From the NCBI GenBank assembly GCA_963693085.1, contig OY856412.1, positions 346,700,457-346,764,456 on the forward strand: 64,000 nt of DNA. Direction: 5' to 3'. Of this stretch, positions 1-13,441 are shown one piece after another; within the stretch, counting starts at the first letter, position 1, and the number at the start of each line of letters is the position of its first letter. Origin of the DNA: Alisma plantago-aquatica. Its lineage: Eukaryota; Streptophyta; Magnoliopsida; Alismatales; Alismataceae. The notes under the pieces are model-generated. The model searched no databases and had not been told where the DNA came from. It saw nothing but the letters and a program-made list of their open reading frames with translations. The position numbers and the translations under genes were made by a program.

Positions 1-50
1 AACTAGACCGGGTAATAACCATATTCTAGATCAATAATATTGTATGCTCT

Positions 51-3000
51 TATGATAACCTGAATTTCTCTCTCTTACTTAGTGCACCTTCTCACTTCAA
101 TTGAGAATCAACCAACTTTTATATCTTGAGTATTAGTATACTCCAATTTGATCACTTGAATGACCAATTTTTGTGAGGTATGGCAATAATTCAAAATATT
201 ATACAAGCATGACATGCTTTAACACCTCACGAATTTGCAACTGAAATTTGTCCTCTAATATATTTCATGTTATAAAGAACTCAATTATCTTTCCAACAGT
301 GCAAGAATCACCTCAATCGGATTTATGACTCCAAAGTTATGGTCATTTGAATCACCTCACTTTTAATCATCAATTTAATAGAATTAACTTGTTTTTGAGA
401 TTTTGGGCCCAAATTGGAGTGTGCGACCCAGCAAAGCAGGGGTGTCCCCCTTGCCAAGTCACTGATTCCCTTATTTGTTTTTTGACCAATCATTGGTGTC
501 GATCTTATACCCATCGATCGAACCTAAGATCTGACCTAGGAGGTCATCTGCTACCCCTATCTGTACTATTGTAGCATTTGCTTTAGCTGAGCCAACAAGA
601 GTTGTTCTTGATACTTTTGGGCACAATTGGTTTTCCAAAACACCAATATTACTCATTCTTGGTCATTCCCCTTTCGTTTCCCTCTTTTTCATTACTTTTA
701 GCCTTAGCTTTCACTTGCTCTCCTCCTTCCTTCCATGGCCACCACCATAGATCTAGGGTTGGGGGTTTGCCCCTTACACCTCTATAGCCCTCCAAAACCC
801 CCACAATGTGGTTGGGACCTTAACATGGAGCCATTGGAGCATCATCCAGGGACTTCTGCACCCCAATGCTTGATCGACACGGCTGCACCAATCAACAAGT
901 CAGTCCGCTGTAGGGAAGCACGGTTGTACCCAATGGGGGAGGAGGACAATCCCCCTTCTTCAGCAATGATCGCTCGGATGCGGTGAGGTAGGGTAATGGA
1001 TTTCTAGGTTTGGCCCCAACAACATGTATCAGTGTTGGTTAACCGCACCAGGCATTAGGAAGCAACATGAAACGACAGACTACGGGCCACAATGATAATG
1101 AACGTGCACTTCATCCATGTAGGGTAGGGCGCACCCCTTTTCCTCGAGCCACAACCCAGATCACATGATGAATTAATGGTAACACTCCAAACTCATTTCT
1201 CTATAGTTTCTCATCAAAATGCAAAAAAATCAATAACTCCATCATCCCTTGGCCAAATCATGCAATAGTATATATCCAATCGGCCAGCTCGTGAGATCTA
1301 CAACATGGATTTTGTCCCAAAACCTAATTATAATGCCGGTTCCCCTGATTTCTTGAAAATGCCAACTTTAGTCATGATTGAGTACAATTAATTCACAACT
1401 ATGATCAAGCTAAGATCATAAATGACTATTCAACCTACTAATCATGAAATCAGTAAAATTTGTGAACCCTTGAACCATTTTGATCTCCTAAACTCCCTTT
1501 TGATCCATGTTTGTCCCTAATGCATGTTTGTAGCTTGTTTATGGACCTTAATGCATGATGTTTATTAAAGTGTAATCTTGTTTCTTTGTACCATCAAGAC
1601 TTACCTAATATATAAAATTAGTAACTATCCAACCTCCATGATTCTTGTGTTACTCATGAATCCCCTTTTCTGTTGTTTAGGTAATATGTCATAATATGCA
1701 TGCATTGTGTCCCATACATGTTTAGGTTTGGTTATACTTGATCCAAAATGATATCTCTTACCCCCTTGATGCCCCCAACTATAGTAGATATCTGAAATAT
1801 ATAATTTTGATGTGTTGTAAGGCAAACTTCATTCATGATAAGATGATGTATGTGCACCTTTTTGACCTAAATGTTAGCATAATGGTTGTTTGTCTTTCTT
1901 GTTCCCTAGTCTTGATAATGTATCTATTTATCATGCTCTCCCTCTCTAATCAGAGTTGACTCTATTAATATTGTTTTCTTTTGATGTGGATGTCCACCTA
2001 AGTCTTGTGTTGACCCCTAATGGCATATGAACTAGGTTGATGCTTGCATATATGTTGAAATGTGATACCCAAGGATGAGTGTATGATGACTAGACCATAG
2101 GCAATATACACCTATATTGGAATATGTTTCTTATGTCATTATGTTTCTGATCTAAACCATCTTTGATTTTGGTTCTTATTCTAGATGACGCTTGACCTTG
2201 GTTACTCTTTTATGACTCTTCAGACCCTAAAATGCAAGTAAGCGGCTCAAACCTTGTAATAAGCATATAAAATGCATGGAACATTGAAATGACATGAAAT
2301 ATGAACCACACCCTTATAATAGACTCTAAATCAATAAAAGGTTATCAAATGCACCAACAATCAACATTAAACCTAATTTGGCCAAAACCCTAAGATGAAG
2401 CTAGTTAGGGATCATGAAGAGAATCTAATGCATTTATGCAATCTTGTACTTAACCAGGTTTGGCTTGTGATCTAGATGGTGAAGAATAGGTTATGAAATC
2501 TCTTAATTAGGTATAATGTTTAATAATTATATGACTATGGATTTATTACTTGAAATGTGATACATATGTATGCTCATTTACTTTCTCATATTGACATGTA
2601 GTACTCTAGTATTGTATTGGATGTTTGCCTTGTACTATTGATTTACAAATTGCAAACATAATATAGAAACTCCATTATACAAACCTTGTGCACCTTCCTA
2701 TATTCTTGGGTTAACGACACCAGGTTGGAGATCCTACTTGAGTTGTCAAGATAGGGTAGACCATGTCGATAATAGGGTTAGCTAATCTTGAGCACCCTTA
2801 AGGACCCTTCCAATGGGAAGTTGTTCAAAGGCTTTATGAAAACATGATATGTTGGTATAATTGGAGTAAAATGATATAAAACAGGGGCTCTCACTTTTCC
2901 AAATACTTAACTTTTTTATTCTTGTTTGTTTACTTCTACATATCTTTTTAATTTAGGCAAAGCTTATGTATATGTATCTTTTAGCCCTATACTCACCACC

Positions 3001-3369
3001 TCGTGTGCTTGACCCATCTTGTTTCACATATTTTATAGATTCAAAGATGGATAGAAGTTGATGGGCTTGGTGAGCTATGTAATGTGTTCTTGTTGCAAGA
3101 TCCCTAACATACATGAGCCGACTTGTAAAACTATACTCTTGAACACGTAATTGAAATCTTATGATAAATAATGCTGCTGAATATATCTTGTTGAATGTTG
3201 AAATTATGATAGGTGATTTTATCCTATTATATATTCATGTATGCTAAGCATTATGCTTCCACATTCACACTATAATAATACCATGCTAGGGACGGATGCC
3301 TAGGTCCTATAGCCATTGACTCTATAGTCATTTAGAGTTTGGATTTGGGTAACAAACGATTCCGTGACA
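51..3369 (+). repeat. 5' LTR of LARD-like element
   Basis: Aligns collinearly with 5,603-8,967. It begins TATGATAACC, matching TGTGACAAGT of the downstream copy base for base in position, and ends in GACA just before the primer site. A GC-richer block at about 700-1,000 contains small open frames that differ between the two copies; I treat them as untranslated leader. No host gene is seen. Confidence 0.8.
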
Positions 3370-3371
3370 GA

Positions 3372-3383
3372 TGGTATCAGAGC
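3372..3383 (+). other. Primer-binding site, initiator tRNA-Met
   Basis: TGGTATCAGAGC, two bases after the LTR end, is complementary to the 3' end of plant initiator tRNA-Met. It fixes the orientation of the element as plus strand. Confidence 0.85.
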
Positions 3384-4057
3384 ATGAACAATAACTACAC
3401 CAAAAATGTATCACACAGAACACATATTAAACATAATCTTACATCTACAATCTAGAAAATTAATGAGATGTCCTTTATGGACTGTGCTGACTTAGCCTTT
3501 AGGTTAGAACCTATATGTTCTAGAATAGGTGTAGATTTGTTTAATCCCTAGAACCCTTTCTTTTCTCCTCCCTCTATCATGTAGTATGGGTTGTAGGTGC
3601 GAAAGGGTTATAAAAGGGATATCTTATCCTAACCCTACACATATGTTCCAGGCATGTGCTTAGGGTAGCTACACAAGTGTGCACCATGTTCTTGCTAGTT
3701 CTCTAGGTGTCATGGTACTAAATTGCCTAGTGAGTGTGGTAAATCGTTTTGGTTTTGGTTTTATTCGAATGAAATATGGTGGTTTTTATCACATATTTTT
3801 CAATGTTGGAGAAAACCTATTATAAGTATAAGTATATGTATATATGAAAAATGTTACCACACGCAGTCTCTAGAGTTGTCTAGAGCCATGATAAAGGTTA
3901 GACTATTAAGTAGTCTAGATGACCTACGTTGATAATGATGCTGACAATGATATTGATGATGATGATGTTGATAATTATGATGATGATGATGTTGATGATT
4001 ATGATAATGATGATGATGATGATGATGATGATGAGGACGACGATGATGATTATGACA

Positions 4058-4097
<40 letters not shown>

Positions 4098-5588
4098 CGA
4101 TGACGACGATGCCAATGTTGATGTTGATGTCATTATTATGAGATGTTTCAAGATGATTCAAGTATGTTTGACGAAATGAGATGAGTTTGACCATGCAACC
4201 CTAGCTAAACCGAGCACCTTGTATGATACATGTGACTTGGTTGATGTGCTAAACATAGCTAGTGGGTTGAATGCTTGCTTGCATCTAGTCTTGTATATGT
4301 TGAGATATGATATGTGAGATATGACTTGAGACCAACATTGGCCTCAATCTCTTTACAATGGAGGACCTATAGTATGGGATATACAAAAAGGGCGACCTCT
4401 TGATATTAGTCAACCCGCCATGGGAGAAGGTTAGAGTACCTAAACTCCAAAATATGTGAAGTGTTGAAAAATATGCATGATAAAAATATATGATGAGTCC
4501 CTATCTAGAATACTCCTAAGTATGTGAGTTATGTTTCCTAGTGTGTTGTTGCCTTGAAAATGTTAAACCTTAGATTTCCCATGAAAATATTTAACCCTAG
4601 AGGAAGAGGCATCCGATATATGATGTTTTGCTAAATAGATGAGGGAAATGTCCCAACACCCTAGGATTATGTATATGACTTGTGATCTCTATGATGAGCC
4701 TCATACTCAAGTTGGTGGTTGTATGCATACGAATCTAGGTGTGGCCCTTGTTTAGATGGTTGGGTAGACATTTGTTATGGGTAGAAGGTTGTGGTTAGCT
4801 TGTCTTGTTGGACATAGATAGGTATTAGTTTGAGTGGGTTGTTCTTATGGAGATCTTTTGAAATACAAGTCAGATGACTACGAAACCTTAATGTTGATCA
4901 TAATTTGTTTCCTAAAATAATCCACTATGTATGAAGATAATCTCACTTATGTGAAAAACTTGATATATGTATGATAAGTCACTCTCATAAGCTAGGCGGA
5001 ATATGAAATCATACCATACATCAAATATGTAAGTATGAAATCGTGGGCTGGATATGATGATGCCCTGAGATCTTAGCTTGAACAAACATGAATAAATGCT
5101 TAATTTCAAACCCAAAAATGAAAAAATATGTAATGATGATAAACGTAATTGATCAGAATCAGTAGAATTTTGGGGGAAAACTAAGACATGCATGAAATCT
5201 AGTATAAAGATGAAATATACATTCGAAGACAATCACATTTGATGGTCATGATGATGAATATGTTCGTTTGAGAAATTCATAAGATAGAGTTTGACAACTC
5301 CCCTCAATGCTCATATAACACGCCTCAAGCTTATATGAGTACATGAACAAAAACCCTAATGTAATGGTAATAAGGGATGCGAAAACCCTAGTGTCAAGAT
5401 GATGTTATAACATGATGGAATCCTAAGTAAAATGTATATATGTATACACCCTAGGTGAGAAGAATCTAAGTGTGGAATCTATGATGGGGGATACCTTAAC
5501 ACTAAGGATTGTTAATCTAAATATGATGAATATGCACCTTGACCTTTCACTATGATCTGGGAAAATTTTGAGGATGAAAAATTTCCTT
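3384..5588 (+). other. Noncoding interior of LARD-like element
   Basis: About 2.2 kb with stops in all frames apart from a GAT-repeat artefact. No retroviral protein motif is recognisable. The same interior occurs inverted at about 42,982-45,097 in the nested copy, for example around 4,180-4,245 against about 44,355-44,430. It is therefore a conserved part of the family rather than random filler. Confidence 0.6.
3949..4110. repeat. Imperfect GAT trinucleotide repeat
   Basis: A run of GAT units with scattered AAT, GAC and TAT variants. It creates long open frames of poly-Asp or poly-Met on the plus strand and poly-Ile on the minus strand, which are compositional artefacts. The nested relative has only a short CAT/ATC-rich patch at about 44,470-44,545, so the tract expanded in this copy or contracted in the other. 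Confidence 0.85.
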
Positions 5589-5602
5589 TAAGGAGGGAAG
5601 GA
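5589..5602 (+). other. Polypurine tract
   Basis: The purine run AAGGAGGGAAGGA lies directly before the TGTGACAAG start of the 3' LTR, where plus-strand DNA synthesis is primed. The nested copy has the equivalent run in reverse at 42,961-42,981. Confidence 0.75.
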
Positions 5603-8600
5603 TGTGACAAGTTGACTTTCTCTCTCTTCATTTATTCACCTTCTCACTCTAATTGGGAACCAACCTACTCATTTTGATATCAATTTCATATCTTGAGTAC
5701 TAGGATACTCCAATTTGATCACTTGAATGACAAATTTTTGGAAGGTATGGCAATAATTTGAAATATTGAACAACCATGGCATGTTTTAACAACTCACTAC
5801 TTTACAACTGAAATTATCCTCTTCACTATAATTATTTGATTCTCTAATATATTTCATGTTGTAGATCTCAATTATGTTTCCAACAACACAAGAATCACCT
5901 CAATCAGATTTATGACTCCAAAGTTATGGCCATTTGAATCACCTCAATTTTAGTCATCAATTTAATTCAATTAACTTGTTTTTGAGTTTTTGGGCCCAAA
6001 TTGGAGTGCGCGATGCAAAAAGGGTGGCACTCCACCTGCCAAGTCAGTGATCCCTTGTTTGTTTTTTGACCAATCACGGGTGTTGATCTTATAACCACAG
6101 ATGGAGCCTAAGATCTGAGGGCTAGGAGGTCATCATCTTCCCCCATTTGTACTACTATATTAGTTGCTTTAGGTCATCCAATAGGTTTTGTTCTTGATAC
6201 TTTTGGGCACAATTGGTTTGCCAAAAACTAACATTTCTCATTCTTGGTCATTCCCCTTTTGTTTCCCTCTTTTTGGTACCTTGTAGCCCTAGCTTTCACT
6301 AGCTCTCCTCCTTCCTTTCACGACCGCCACAATGGATCTAGGGTTGGGGTTTTACCCCTTACACCTCCACAACACACCAAAACCCCTGCAACGAGGTCGG
6401 TACCTTGGGATGGTGCCATTGGCACATCGTCTAGAGACTTTTGTGTCCCAATGTTCAATCAACACGGCTACAACGACTACCAAGGCAGTCCACTGCAGTG
6501 AAGCCTCTAGTTTTACACTATGGGGGAGGAGAACAACCCCCCTTCTCAGTCGATGACCGCTCGGATGTAGTGTGGCAGGTCAGGGGATCGCTAGGTCTAA
6601 CCCCAACAACATGTACCATCATTGGTTTGCCGCACTGGGCATCAGGAAGTGGCGGGCAATGACGACCTGTGGGCCATTGAGATAATGAGCAGGCACATCA
6701 TCCATGTAGGTAAGGGTGCACCCCTATTCATTGATCCATGACCCTAATCACATGATGAATTAATGGTAACATCCCATACTCATTTCTCTATAACTTCTCA
6801 TCAAAATGATAAAAAATCAATAACTCCATCATCCTTTGGCCAAAACATGCAATATTATATATCAAATTGATCAGCTCGTGAAGATCTACAACATGGACTT
6901 TATCCCAAAGCCTATTTCAAATGTTGGTTCACCTAATTTCTTGAAAATGCTAACTTTAGTCATGATTTAGTACATTTAGTTCAAAATTATGATCAAGCTT
7001 GTATCTTTAATGACTATCCACCATCCTAGTCTTGAAATCAGTAACATCTATGCATCCTTGAACCAAGTCAAGCTCCTAATCTCCATTTTGATCCATGTTT
7101 GTCACTAATGCGTGTTTGTAGCTTATTTATGGACCTTAATGCAAGATGTTGATTAAAGTGATGATTTTATTTATTGCTACCATCAAGACTTACCTAATCT
7201 AGAAAATAACTAACTATCCAATCTCCATGACTCTTGTATCTCACGAATCCCCTTTTCTTTGGTTTAGGTAATATGTCATAATATAAATGCATATGTCCCG
7301 TACATGTTTAGACTCGGGTATACTTCTTCCAAAATGATATCCTTGACCCCTTTATGCCTCCAACTATAGTAGATCTCTATAATATGTAATTTTTTATGTG
7401 TTGTAAGCCAATTGGCTAAGGCCAACTTTATTCATGATATGATGATGTATGTGCACCTTTTTGACCTAAATGCCAGTATATTGATTGTTTGTCTTTCTTG
7501 TTCCCAGTCTTGATAATGGATCTATTTATCATGCTCCCCATATCTAATATGAGTTGAATCTATTAATATTATTTTCCTTTGATTTGGATGTCCATGAAAG
7601 TCTTGTGTTGACCCTAATGGCATATGCACTACGTTGATGCTTGCATATATGTTGAAATGTGATACCCAAGGATGGGAGTGGGATGCTTAGACCCTAGCGG
7701 ACATCTACATATATTGGAATATGTTTCTTATGTCTTTGTGTTACTGATATAAACCATCTTTGATGTTTGGTTTTGATTCTTGATGATGCTTGTCATTGGT
7801 TACTCTTTTATGAGTCTCTGGACCCTAAAATGCAAGTATGCGACTCAAACCTTATAATACGCATATAAAATGTGTGGAACATTGTAATGACATGAAATTT
7901 GAACCAGACCCTTATGATGGACTCTAAATCAGTAAAAGGTCATCAAATTCACCAAAAATAAACATCAAACCTAATTTTTCCAAAACCTTAAAATGAAGCT
8001 AGTTAGGGATAATGATGAGAATCTAATGCATGTATGCAATCTTGTTCTTAACCGGGTTTGGCTTGTGATCTAGATGGTCAAGGATAGGTGATGAATATTT
8101 AAATGAGCTACGAGATTTAATAATTATATGACTATGTATTTCTTTCTTGAAATGTGATACATATGTATGCTTGTTTACTTGATGAAATATTGCCATGTAG
8201 TACTCTAGTATTGTACTTGATGTTTGTCTTGAACTGTTAATTTACAACTTACAAACATAATATTGAAACTCCATTATACAAACCTTGTGCATCTTCCTAT
8301 ATTCTTGGGGTAAGGACACGAGACTGGACATTGTACTTGAGTTGTCAAGATAGGGCAGGCCATGCTGATAAAAGGGTTAGCTAATATTGAGCACCCTTAT
8401 GGACCCTTCCAATGGGAAGTTGGTCAAAGGCCTTATGAAAACATGATATGATGGTATAATTGGATTAAAATGATATAAAACACGGTCTCTCTCTTTGATA
8501 AATACTTAACATGATTATTCTTATTCGTTTACTTATGCAAATCTTTTCAAATTATGCAAATCTTATTTATAAGTATCTGTTAGCCCTGTACTTCGCTCCT

Positions 8601-8967
8601 CATGTGCTTGACCCGTCTTGTTTCACATATTTTATAGGTTCAGTGTTGGCTAGAAGTTGATGGGGTTGGTGAGCTATGTCAGGTGTTCTTGTTGTAAGAT
8701 CTATAGTATACATGAGTAGACTTGTAAAACTATACTCTTGAATATGTAATTGAAAGCTTGTAATAAATAATGTTGCTTAATATATCGTGTTGAATGTTGA
8801 GATTATGATTGGTGCTTTTATCCTGTTATCTATTCATGTATGCTATGATTTATTCTTCTGCATTCACACTTTGATAATACCATGCTAGGGACGGACATCT
8901 AGGTCCTATCACCATTGACTTTATAGACATTTGGAGTTAGGTTTTGGGTAACAAATGGTTCGTGATA
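5603..8967 (+). repeat. 3' LTR of LARD-like element
   Basis: Starts TGTGACAAGT and ends GTGATA, followed by the target duplication GCTCT. Collinear with 51-3,369 over its whole length. Small open frames at 6,244-6,662 correspond to the GC-rich leader block of the LTR and are not conserved in frame in the first LTR. Confidence 0.8.
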
Positions 8968-8972
8968 GCTCT

Positions 8973-11040
8973 TTTTCGCTTCCACATGAGGCAGATATTC
9001 TCTCTAAAATTTAGGTTTCCTATCATTCAGGCCATCACCCTGACCACCACAGAGTATCTTCATGGTTCCATAATTTTCCCAAAGGCTGCTTCCATTATGT
9101 GGATCGATGGTATTTCGAAATCTTTTTTGATAAGGAAGTCCTCATCATTAAACTATAGTATCCTATTGTCCAAAGTAATGGTCCTTCCATTAACACTTCC
9201 CAATTCCTCTCCACATGCCTGATTGTATGAAAGCCCCGACCTTGTGTTCTCTTGACCAAAAAACTAGTTTTTTTCATAGCTCCATCCTCCGTTTAGGTCT
9301 GGAAAGGATTCATTATCTCTACTATCAAAGGGAATGTCTTGATCCATGGCTTGCGCACCTTGGTCGCTTTGTGCATCTAATGTTCAATTTGTATTTGTTG
9401 TGGATGTAGAGTTGAGATGGATACCAGTTCTCTGCAAGGTATAAACAAAAGCTCAACTAAATGTGGGAGGGGGTACTTCATGGTTTCCTTATGTTTTCGA
9501 TGGAGGCTTCAAGGTCTCCGTGCTCATGACTTGAAATCACCTTTGAAATTACTCCAGACCACTTCAAACCCTATATGCATTGAGGGCTATAACTATTAAT
9601 TTCTTGCTATGAAACATAATATTGCTTGAACTTAATTCAACCATGACGTGTGTTGATGGTTTCTTCATGTTTGATGAAATAAACTGCATAGGTGTTTATT
9701 TAATTCCCATTTTGTATTATAGGTCCAATATGAGTATTGCATAAAGTAAACTATAGTACCTTGAACCTAGGCTTAGGACTACTAAGGGTAGTTCACCTAA
9801 CTCCATTGATGGATAGGTAAATGTGCAACAAAGGTGGTATGAAAAGGTTTATATTACCTAAGCTCATATGGGTAATTATATGATTGCTGAATATATATGT
9901 ATATGCACAATTTTGCATGCACTCATGTGCACAATATAGCAATATACTAACATGTGCTTTTGTTTTTTGATGTTTCAGGTACATATATAATGATATGAAG
10001 ACATGGGGATTCTCATGAAATGAATTGAAGATATTAAGGTAATGCTACAAGGAGGATTAGTTAGACACCATAGTACTTCTTCTCACTTATATGTTAGTTT
10101 CCTTTGAAAAATTCCTGGAACTGATCAGAGAAGTATTATTTAGACATTTTTGTTTAGTTCAAATTCAATCAATGGAAATTGTTGATTACTATTTGTTATT
10201 TGTTAAATTTGGATCCTGAAAAATTAGTTATCATCTCTTGACTTCATGGTCATCATAGGGGATACTCAAAAGTGGGGTTCATTACATAATACAACTAGAA
10301 TATTGTGTGCCAAGATCAACCAAATTGGAGTAAACCATATATATCATACTCATAGAGAGAAGTGATAATAATAAGCCTTTTCTATGACCTCATAGGAGGC
10401 TGATTATGACCAACTGGTTAAACTATTGTTCCAATCAGCAACATAGTATGAATTTATATCCACCACATCAATAATTTTTATCAATCTACCTTTTGAGAAT
10501 TAAGATTATGATCAAAGTACAAAAAACTAAATAAACATGTACATGCTATTAGAAATTTTTCACTAAACACGTTTCATCTTTGAGAGGAAAAAGTTTCTAG
10601 ATGCTTTTATGAATGTGTGTATAATTGAATTTCATTTTATCTTGTGTATTAGTTAGTATGTGACCATAATGCTCCCTTAGACTAGATAAGGAATTTCGTA
10701 ATTATTGTATACCTAGGAGTTAAACATGTGATTGTCAAGGTGGAGAAAATAAAATAAACACCCTTTCATCTTAGAAAATGAAGCAAAACATCTTATGAGA
10801 AAGGATGTTGGGAGTTCCTTGTATATTTGGTTGTACCGAAGGTCCATGATATTCTTGTTATTAGACTTGTGAGGTTCACCATGTTTTTTTAGAGTCTTAA
10901 CCAGGTTTCCCCCAAGATTCTGATCTTGAGTTCCCCATCAACATACAACCTATCATGGCCTCAATATTTCAAGAAACACACTTGATTCGAGCTACTCAAT
11001 TGTGAATCTTATAAAGAAGATTCAAGAACTATTCAACCAA
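8973..11040. other. Intergenic DNA, nothing recognised
   Basis: Sequence flanking the LARD-like insertion. Short open frames at 8,944-9,599 on both strands lack recognisable motifs and overlap the element end. No repeat pair inside the window was found for this stretch. Probably old degraded transposon DNA. Confidence 0.4.
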
Positions 11041-11069
11041 TGTTTTATCCTATAGTTTCATTTCCATGG

Positions 11070-11300
11070 GGTTACTTATCCTCTCCGTCAAGGAGGATGG
11101 ATCCTTGATGATGTGTATCTACTACAAGATGATCCACCAGGTTACAATCAAGAATAGATACCCTTTCCCACACATCGAAGATCTATTTGTTCTATTGAGT
11201 ACATCTCATGTCAATATGAAGATTGATTTTAGGAGTGGATAATTATACCTAAAGATCAAATCAACCAATCAAGAAGATGACTCTAGAAAGAGCTATGGGT
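11070..11300 (+). pseudogene. Decayed Ty3/gypsy reverse-transcriptase relic
   Basis: From about 11,098 the frame reads GSLMMCIYYKMIHQVTIKN, then RYPFPHIEDLF and later KIDFRSG. These match the conserved gypsy RT blocks for the fingers and palm (consensus CIDYRALN, then VTIKNRYPIPHIDDLF, then KIDLRSGYHQL). A stop follows RSG, and downstream similarity fades after a frame change near the SYG remnant of RYGHYEF. No other pol domain or LTR could be tied to it, so it is an isolated fragment of an old insertion. Confidence 0.75.
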
Positions 11301-11936
11301 AAATTTGAATTGGATTCTATTCCTTTTCACCTTAGGATTGCCTTTTTCTATCCTTATGAACTTATTATATATGATATACAATTCCTACATTCAATCATTT
11401 ATTAGTATCTTTAATGATGATAGCTTTCTCTTCCCTTACAATGACCATTGGTGAGAACATGTGCATTATCCAAAAATACACCATCCATATATTAAATTGT
11501 CAAATTATGGAGTTCAGATTAAGTTAGTTATGCTTTTGGGCCGGATCAACTCTAGTGACCAATCACTATCAACCATAGCAATGTTAAGTTGTTTCTAAAT
11601 TGGGCCTCTTCTAAGAAATCATTTGATTTTTGGAATATTTTAGGTTGGTTGAAAATTATCATCTCTTTTTCCAAGACTTTGGCAACATATCCAAGCCACT
11701 AGTATTGTTGAAAAATAAATACTTAATTTTTTGAACAAGGAGATGACAACTATACTCATTCTAATATTATACTCTACGAATAATGCATTCCTCACCTAAA
11801 CTAACACATACAACATGAGGTTTAAATCTAAAGGATAAAGGATCATACTACTACATTTTCCTCCATTCACTTGATGTCTAACAAGGAGAGCCACCTCATG
11901 CATCACCTATACCTCTCATCAATCATAATTCCTTAG

Positions 11937-12388
11937 ACTATGTTTGGTACATGGTAAAAAAAATGATGGCTATTGGGAGTGATGCTGATGGGGAAGGGGA
12001 TAGTGATGGTGATGGGGAAATTGTTAAAATGTGTTGTTTGGTAACATATGCATGGTGATAGTGATAGGGATGGTGAAAAACTTAAAAAATGTTGTTTGTT
12101 AAGTGGTTATAAGGTCAGTGAGGGATTTCTTTTTATAAAAAACACCCTATGCAAGTAAGAATCATATTTATTAGAATGTTTTTTTGTATACGTGTCCAAA
12201 TAAGTAGTAGATTCTCGAAAGAGAGTTCTTTCACCATGATTCACCATGCTTGTCCATGGTGACAATAACATATCAAATTCCACCATGGCTTCACCATGAT
12301 ACCCTATCACCATGACATCCAAACAACATCTTTTGTTTTACCATCATCCCCCTCCCCACTATTCACCATGTTACAAATGCACCCTTAA
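11937..12388. mobile_element. Probable MITE (hAT-like foldback)
   Basis: The left part (around 11,940, TATGTTTGGTACATGGTAAA) is an imperfect inverted match of the right part near 12,365-12,385. The interior is rich in ATGG-TGAT motifs on the left and their complements ATCACCAT on the right, so the whole unit can fold back on itself. Flanking CCTTAGAC and CCTTAAAG agree at six of eight positions, compatible with an eroded 8-bp target duplication. There is no coding capacity. The exact ends are uncertain. Confidence 0.5.
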
Positions 12389-12419
12389 AGATTTGAAGAC
12401 ATAATATTTGCCAACCATT

Positions 12420-12840
12420 CACTACTACAGAAATGGCTTATAAAGCCACTTTTCAAGGTGTCAGTTTTATACAAAAACCGACACCTAAAGTCTACAATGT
12501 CGGTTGATAACATAAACCGACATCCAATCTACGAAGGTCGACCAGACATGGGTACCGCTTTTATTAAGTGTCGGTTAATTAATAAACAACCGACACCTAA
12601 ACTCAACCGCCAAACCCAAAATTCCAGTGAAAAAATTGGCTCCAAAATTTTACATATGGCGTCGGGCATAACTAAATAACCGACGACTAAAGCAAACATG
12701 AATAGTTGTCGGTTGTCTTTTACTTAAAAACCGACGACTATAATGTAGTATAGGTGTCAGTTTTTTGTAAAGAACTGACACTGTAGGTTTAGTTGTCGGT
12801 TGTTTTAAATAACCGACACTTATTGTCAACTTAATAGCTG
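12420..12840. repeat. 5' subterminal repeats of CACTA element
   Basis: Repeated short units of the form GTCGGTT or AACCGACACCTAAAG occur in both orientations, often as adjacent inverted pairs separated by 5-20 AT-rich bases (for example at 12,578-12,598). Such clustered subterminal motifs are where CACTA transposases bind. Confidence 0.8.
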
Positions 12841-12899
12841 ACCAGCCCGACCGATTCTTCCCCTTTCCCTATTTCATTCCCGATTTCCCTAGCTCCGAT

Positions 12900-13345
12900 C
12901 ATTTCCAGTGCTCCCTTCTCTGATGTCGTGCTCCTGCTGCCGTGCTCTTGCTCATCGGTGGCAGATGCTCCTGCTCATTGGCTCACCGGCGGCCGTGCTC
13001 ACCGGAGGCCGTGCTCCTGCTGTCGTGCTCCTGCTCACCGGCGGCTGTCCGTCCCCTAGCTGCTGCTACGTCCGCCGCTGCTCCTCCGGCTCCATGCTGC
13101 TTCGTTCTTCTTCCTTCTTCTTTCTCCGGTAGGCCCTCCGTTCTTCTTCTTCTTCCTTCTCCTACTCTTCTTCTTCCTTCTCCCTCTCCTTACCAACAGC
13201 AACCACGGCCGTGTGGGCTGGCACGACCGTGGCTGTGTTGGCCGACCACACGGCTGTGCTACCCAGCACGGCCGTGTGGTTGGCCAACACAGCCACGGCC
13301 GTGCCTGCCCACACGACCGTGGTGGCTGTTGGTAAGGAGGGAGAA
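12900..13345. repeat. GC-rich block with CACGGCCGTG-like palindromes
   Basis: A GC-rich island in otherwise AT-rich DNA. 12,910-13,190 has CTC/TCC/TTC-rich low-complexity sequence. 13,200-13,335 has a cluster of CACGGCCGTG palindromes and one-base variants such as CACGACCGTG. Long open frames across it on both strands are composition-driven and run into the TA tract. Confidence 0.65.
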
Positions 13346-13355
13346 GGAAGAACAA

Positions 13356-13357
<2 letters not shown>

Positions 13358-13440
<83 letters not shown>
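13358..13440. repeat. (TA)n microsatellite
   Basis: An uninterrupted TA dinucleotide run of about 80 bases inside the CACTA element. It produces spurious Ile-Tyr open frames. Confidence 0.98.

Positions 13441-13441
<1 letters not shown>

Larger units (their letters stand above)
51..8967 (+). mobile_element. LARD-like non-autonomous LTR retrotransposon
   Basis: Two direct repeats of about 3.3 kb (51-3,369 and 5,603-8,967) flank a 2.2 kb interior. A primer-binding site matching initiator tRNA-Met follows the first repeat and a purine-rich tract precedes the second. The five bases GCTCT occur immediately before (46-50) and after (8,968-8,972) the element, as expected of an integrase-made target duplication. 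No gag, protease, RT or integrase motif was found in the interior on either strand. Long LTRs with a noncoding interior fit the large retrotransposon derivative (LARD) class, which relies on proteins supplied in trans. In one 120-base stretch compared by eye the LTRs differ at about eight positions, so the insertion is not recent. The left LTR begins TA where TG is expected, probably a point mutation. Confidence 0.8.

Noticed and set aside
735..986. Frame starting ATGGCCACC in the first LTR
   Set aside because: A good start context, but the frame is not conserved in the second LTR and lies in a GC-rich leader block.
3898..4194. Open frames of poly-Asp, poly-Met and poly-Ile on both strands
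   Set aside because: They are created by the GAT repeat; the open frames exist in several phases and strands at once.
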